Shown: positions 4,856 through 5,619 of the stretch, piece by piece
How the letters are laid out: the number at the start of each line of letters is the position of its first letter
Position numbering within the stretch: position 1 is the first letter of the stretch
Source of the DNA: an uncultured Acidimicrobiaceae bacterium
Lineage (GTDB): Bacteria > Actinomycetota > Acidimicrobiia > Acidimicrobiales > Ilumatobacteraceae
Reading direction: 5' to 3'
Assembly (NCBI GenBank): GCA_903934195.1
Contig: CAIZMV010000362.1
Span: 1-5,619, forward strand
DNA length: 5,619 nucleotides
Program-made: the position numbers and the translations under genes
Notes under the pieces: model-generated
Databases searched by the model: none
Seen by the model: only the letters and a program-made list of their open reading frames with translations
Told to the model about the DNA's origin: nothing

Positions 4856-5619
4856 GATTTATGACCTTAGTGAGTTGTTCGAGGGCATCAAGAGAATGTC
4901 CCTCCACGAAGTCATCAACATACGGCAGAGCAGCTGCCATTCCTCGGGCAAGAGGGGCATATCCTGGCGTGACTTTCAGGGGGTTCACCCACACAATGCG
5001 AAACGACACACGATGAAGCCGTTCCATCTGTTCTGCAAGCACGATGGGGTCTCCGCGGTCCCAACCGTCTGACAAGACAACAACAATTGCGCCACGGGCC
5101 ATGCCGCGAACGCCCCATTCATTGTTGAATAAACGCAATGTCTCGCCAAGGCGTGTACCGCCGCTCCAGTCACGAACGTTTTCGCCAGCTGCTCGCAATG
5201 CACGATCAGGATCTTTCGAAGAAAGCTCTCGAGTAATGCGCGTAAGCCTGGTGCCTAAAGTAAATGCCTCAACGCGCTGACGGCCCGCTACGCCTGCATG
5301 TACGAACCGAACAAGTGCGCGCGCATATGGCTCCATCGAGCCACTGATATCGAGAAGAAACACAATGCGTCGTGGCTTGTCGCCCTTTTCTACCCAATGA
5401 CGTCGCATCGGCTCGCCGCTGGCTGCAAGTGATGCTCGTACTGTTGCGCGCATGTCGGGGCGCTTGCCTCGAGACCGCGTCGGCTTCATGCGAAGTGATG
5501 GCCGAGGAGGGCCAGCCATGCGCAATGACTGCATGAATAACTGTGCCTGTTGCATCTCGTCATTTGAGTATTCAGCAAAGTCTTTGTCACGTAATGTCTC
5601 AACACCGGAAAACCGAAGC
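4848..5619 (-). CDS. coxE: CoxE-like VWA domain protein (N-terminus cut by window edge)
   Basis: 256 residues are visible; the frame is open to the right edge, beginning LRFSGVETLRDKDFAEYSND, a stretch that matches CoxE proteins before the first internal ATG at 5555, so the true start is outside. After a basic segment (about 33-80, with RGKRPDMRATVRASLAASGE) comes a VWA domain with a complete metal-ion-dependent adhesion site: IVFLLDISGSM (DxSxS, visible residues 85-95), DWSGGTRLGE (Thr155) and VVLSDGWDRGD (Asp184). WVNPLKVTPGYAPLARGM and ALPYVDDFVEGHSLDALEQL close the protein, both typical of CoxE. CoxE acts with the MoxR-type AAA+ ATPase CoxD in forming the copper-sulfur-molybdenum active site of CO dehydrogenase. 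Here that role is by homology, since neither coxD nor catalytic subunits are visible. The gene leads the coxE-XdhC-XdhC unit. Related VWA/AAA+ pairs serve other metal enzymes, so the client is open. Confidence 0.92.
   Translation of the reverse strand, partial: LRFSGVETLRDKDFAEYSNDEMQQAQLFMQSLRMAGPPRPSLRMKPTRSRGKRPDMRATVRASLAASGEPMRRHWVEKGDKPRRIVFLLDISGSMEPYARALVRFVHAGVAGRQRVEAFTLGTRLTRITRELSSKDPDRALRAAGENVRDWSGGTRLGETLRLFNNEWGVRGMARGAIVVVLSDGWDRGDPIVLAEQMERLHRVSFRIVWVNPLKVTPGYAPLARGMAAALPYVDDFVEGHSLDALEQLTKVINHA
4865..4870 (-). promoter_or_regulatory. Ribosome binding site of the short XdhC_CoxI gene
   Basis: On the minus strand CTAAGG lies 9 bases before ATG 4855, inside the last codons of coxE (Leu-Thr-Lys-Val). 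It supports the chosen start and the 8-base overlap with coxE, and shows that the gene need not rely on coupling alone. Confidence 0.5.

Overview
The window carries nine protein-coding genes packed almost end to end. Eight are on the minus strand and one, an NlpC/P60 peptidase gene, is on the plus strand. The first and last genes are cut by the window edges. I see no RNA gene, mobile element, CRISPR array, long repeat or gene-free stretch; the longest gap between chosen coding regions is 19 bases. Base composition is roughly balanced. The adjacent DUF501 and Ppx/GppA genes are a typical actinobacterial pair (Rv1025-Rv1026 in Mycobacterium, downstream of eno and ftsB). The CoxE, XdhC and CoxG sequences also read as actinobacterial. 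A mid-GC actinobacterium, possibly an aquatic Acidimicrobiia-type lineage, is my inference; the lineage below phylum is a guess.

Right part (3735-5619, minus strand): coxE (VWA/MIDAS protein, N-terminus outside the window), a 105-residue protein with only the XdhC_CoxI domain, and a protein of about 266 residues with a second XdhC_CoxI-like domain plus the Rossmann-type XdhC_C domain. These are accessory proteins for molybdenum hydroxylases of the aerobic CO dehydrogenase / xanthine dehydrogenase family. They overlap or nearly touch, so they look like one operon.

Middle (3042-3731, plus strand): a secreted NlpC/P60 (C40) cell-wall peptidase with an intact Cys-His-His set. Its stop lies 3 bases from the stop of the XdhC gene, and its start lies 19 bases from the start of the divergent mocA-like gene. 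It therefore splits the maturation cluster in two.

Left part (1-3022, minus strand): a MocA-like nucleotidyltransferase, a CoxG/SRPBCC protein with a C-terminal membrane anchor, DUF501, a Ppx/GppA phosphatase-family protein and a RimJ/RimL-type GNAT acetyltransferase (cut at base 1). The junctions are 10-base overlap, 3-base gap, 4-base ATGA overlap and 4-base ATGA overlap. The five genes are thus probably one transcription unit joining Moco-enzyme maturation to the housekeeping DUF501-ppx pair.

Proposed joint role: the MocA-like protein would make the dinucleotide form of the molybdenum cofactor, the XdhC proteins would bind or deliver and sulfurate it, CoxE would work with an AAA+ MoxR-type partner (CoxD, expected just outside the window) in active-site assembly, and CoxG would bring the enzyme to the membrane. 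The catalytic subunits are not in the window, so the substrate (CO, purine, aldehyde or other) cannot be told. I see no convincing new biological system. The unusual points are the gene order, the inserted peptidase gene and the split XdhC proteins.
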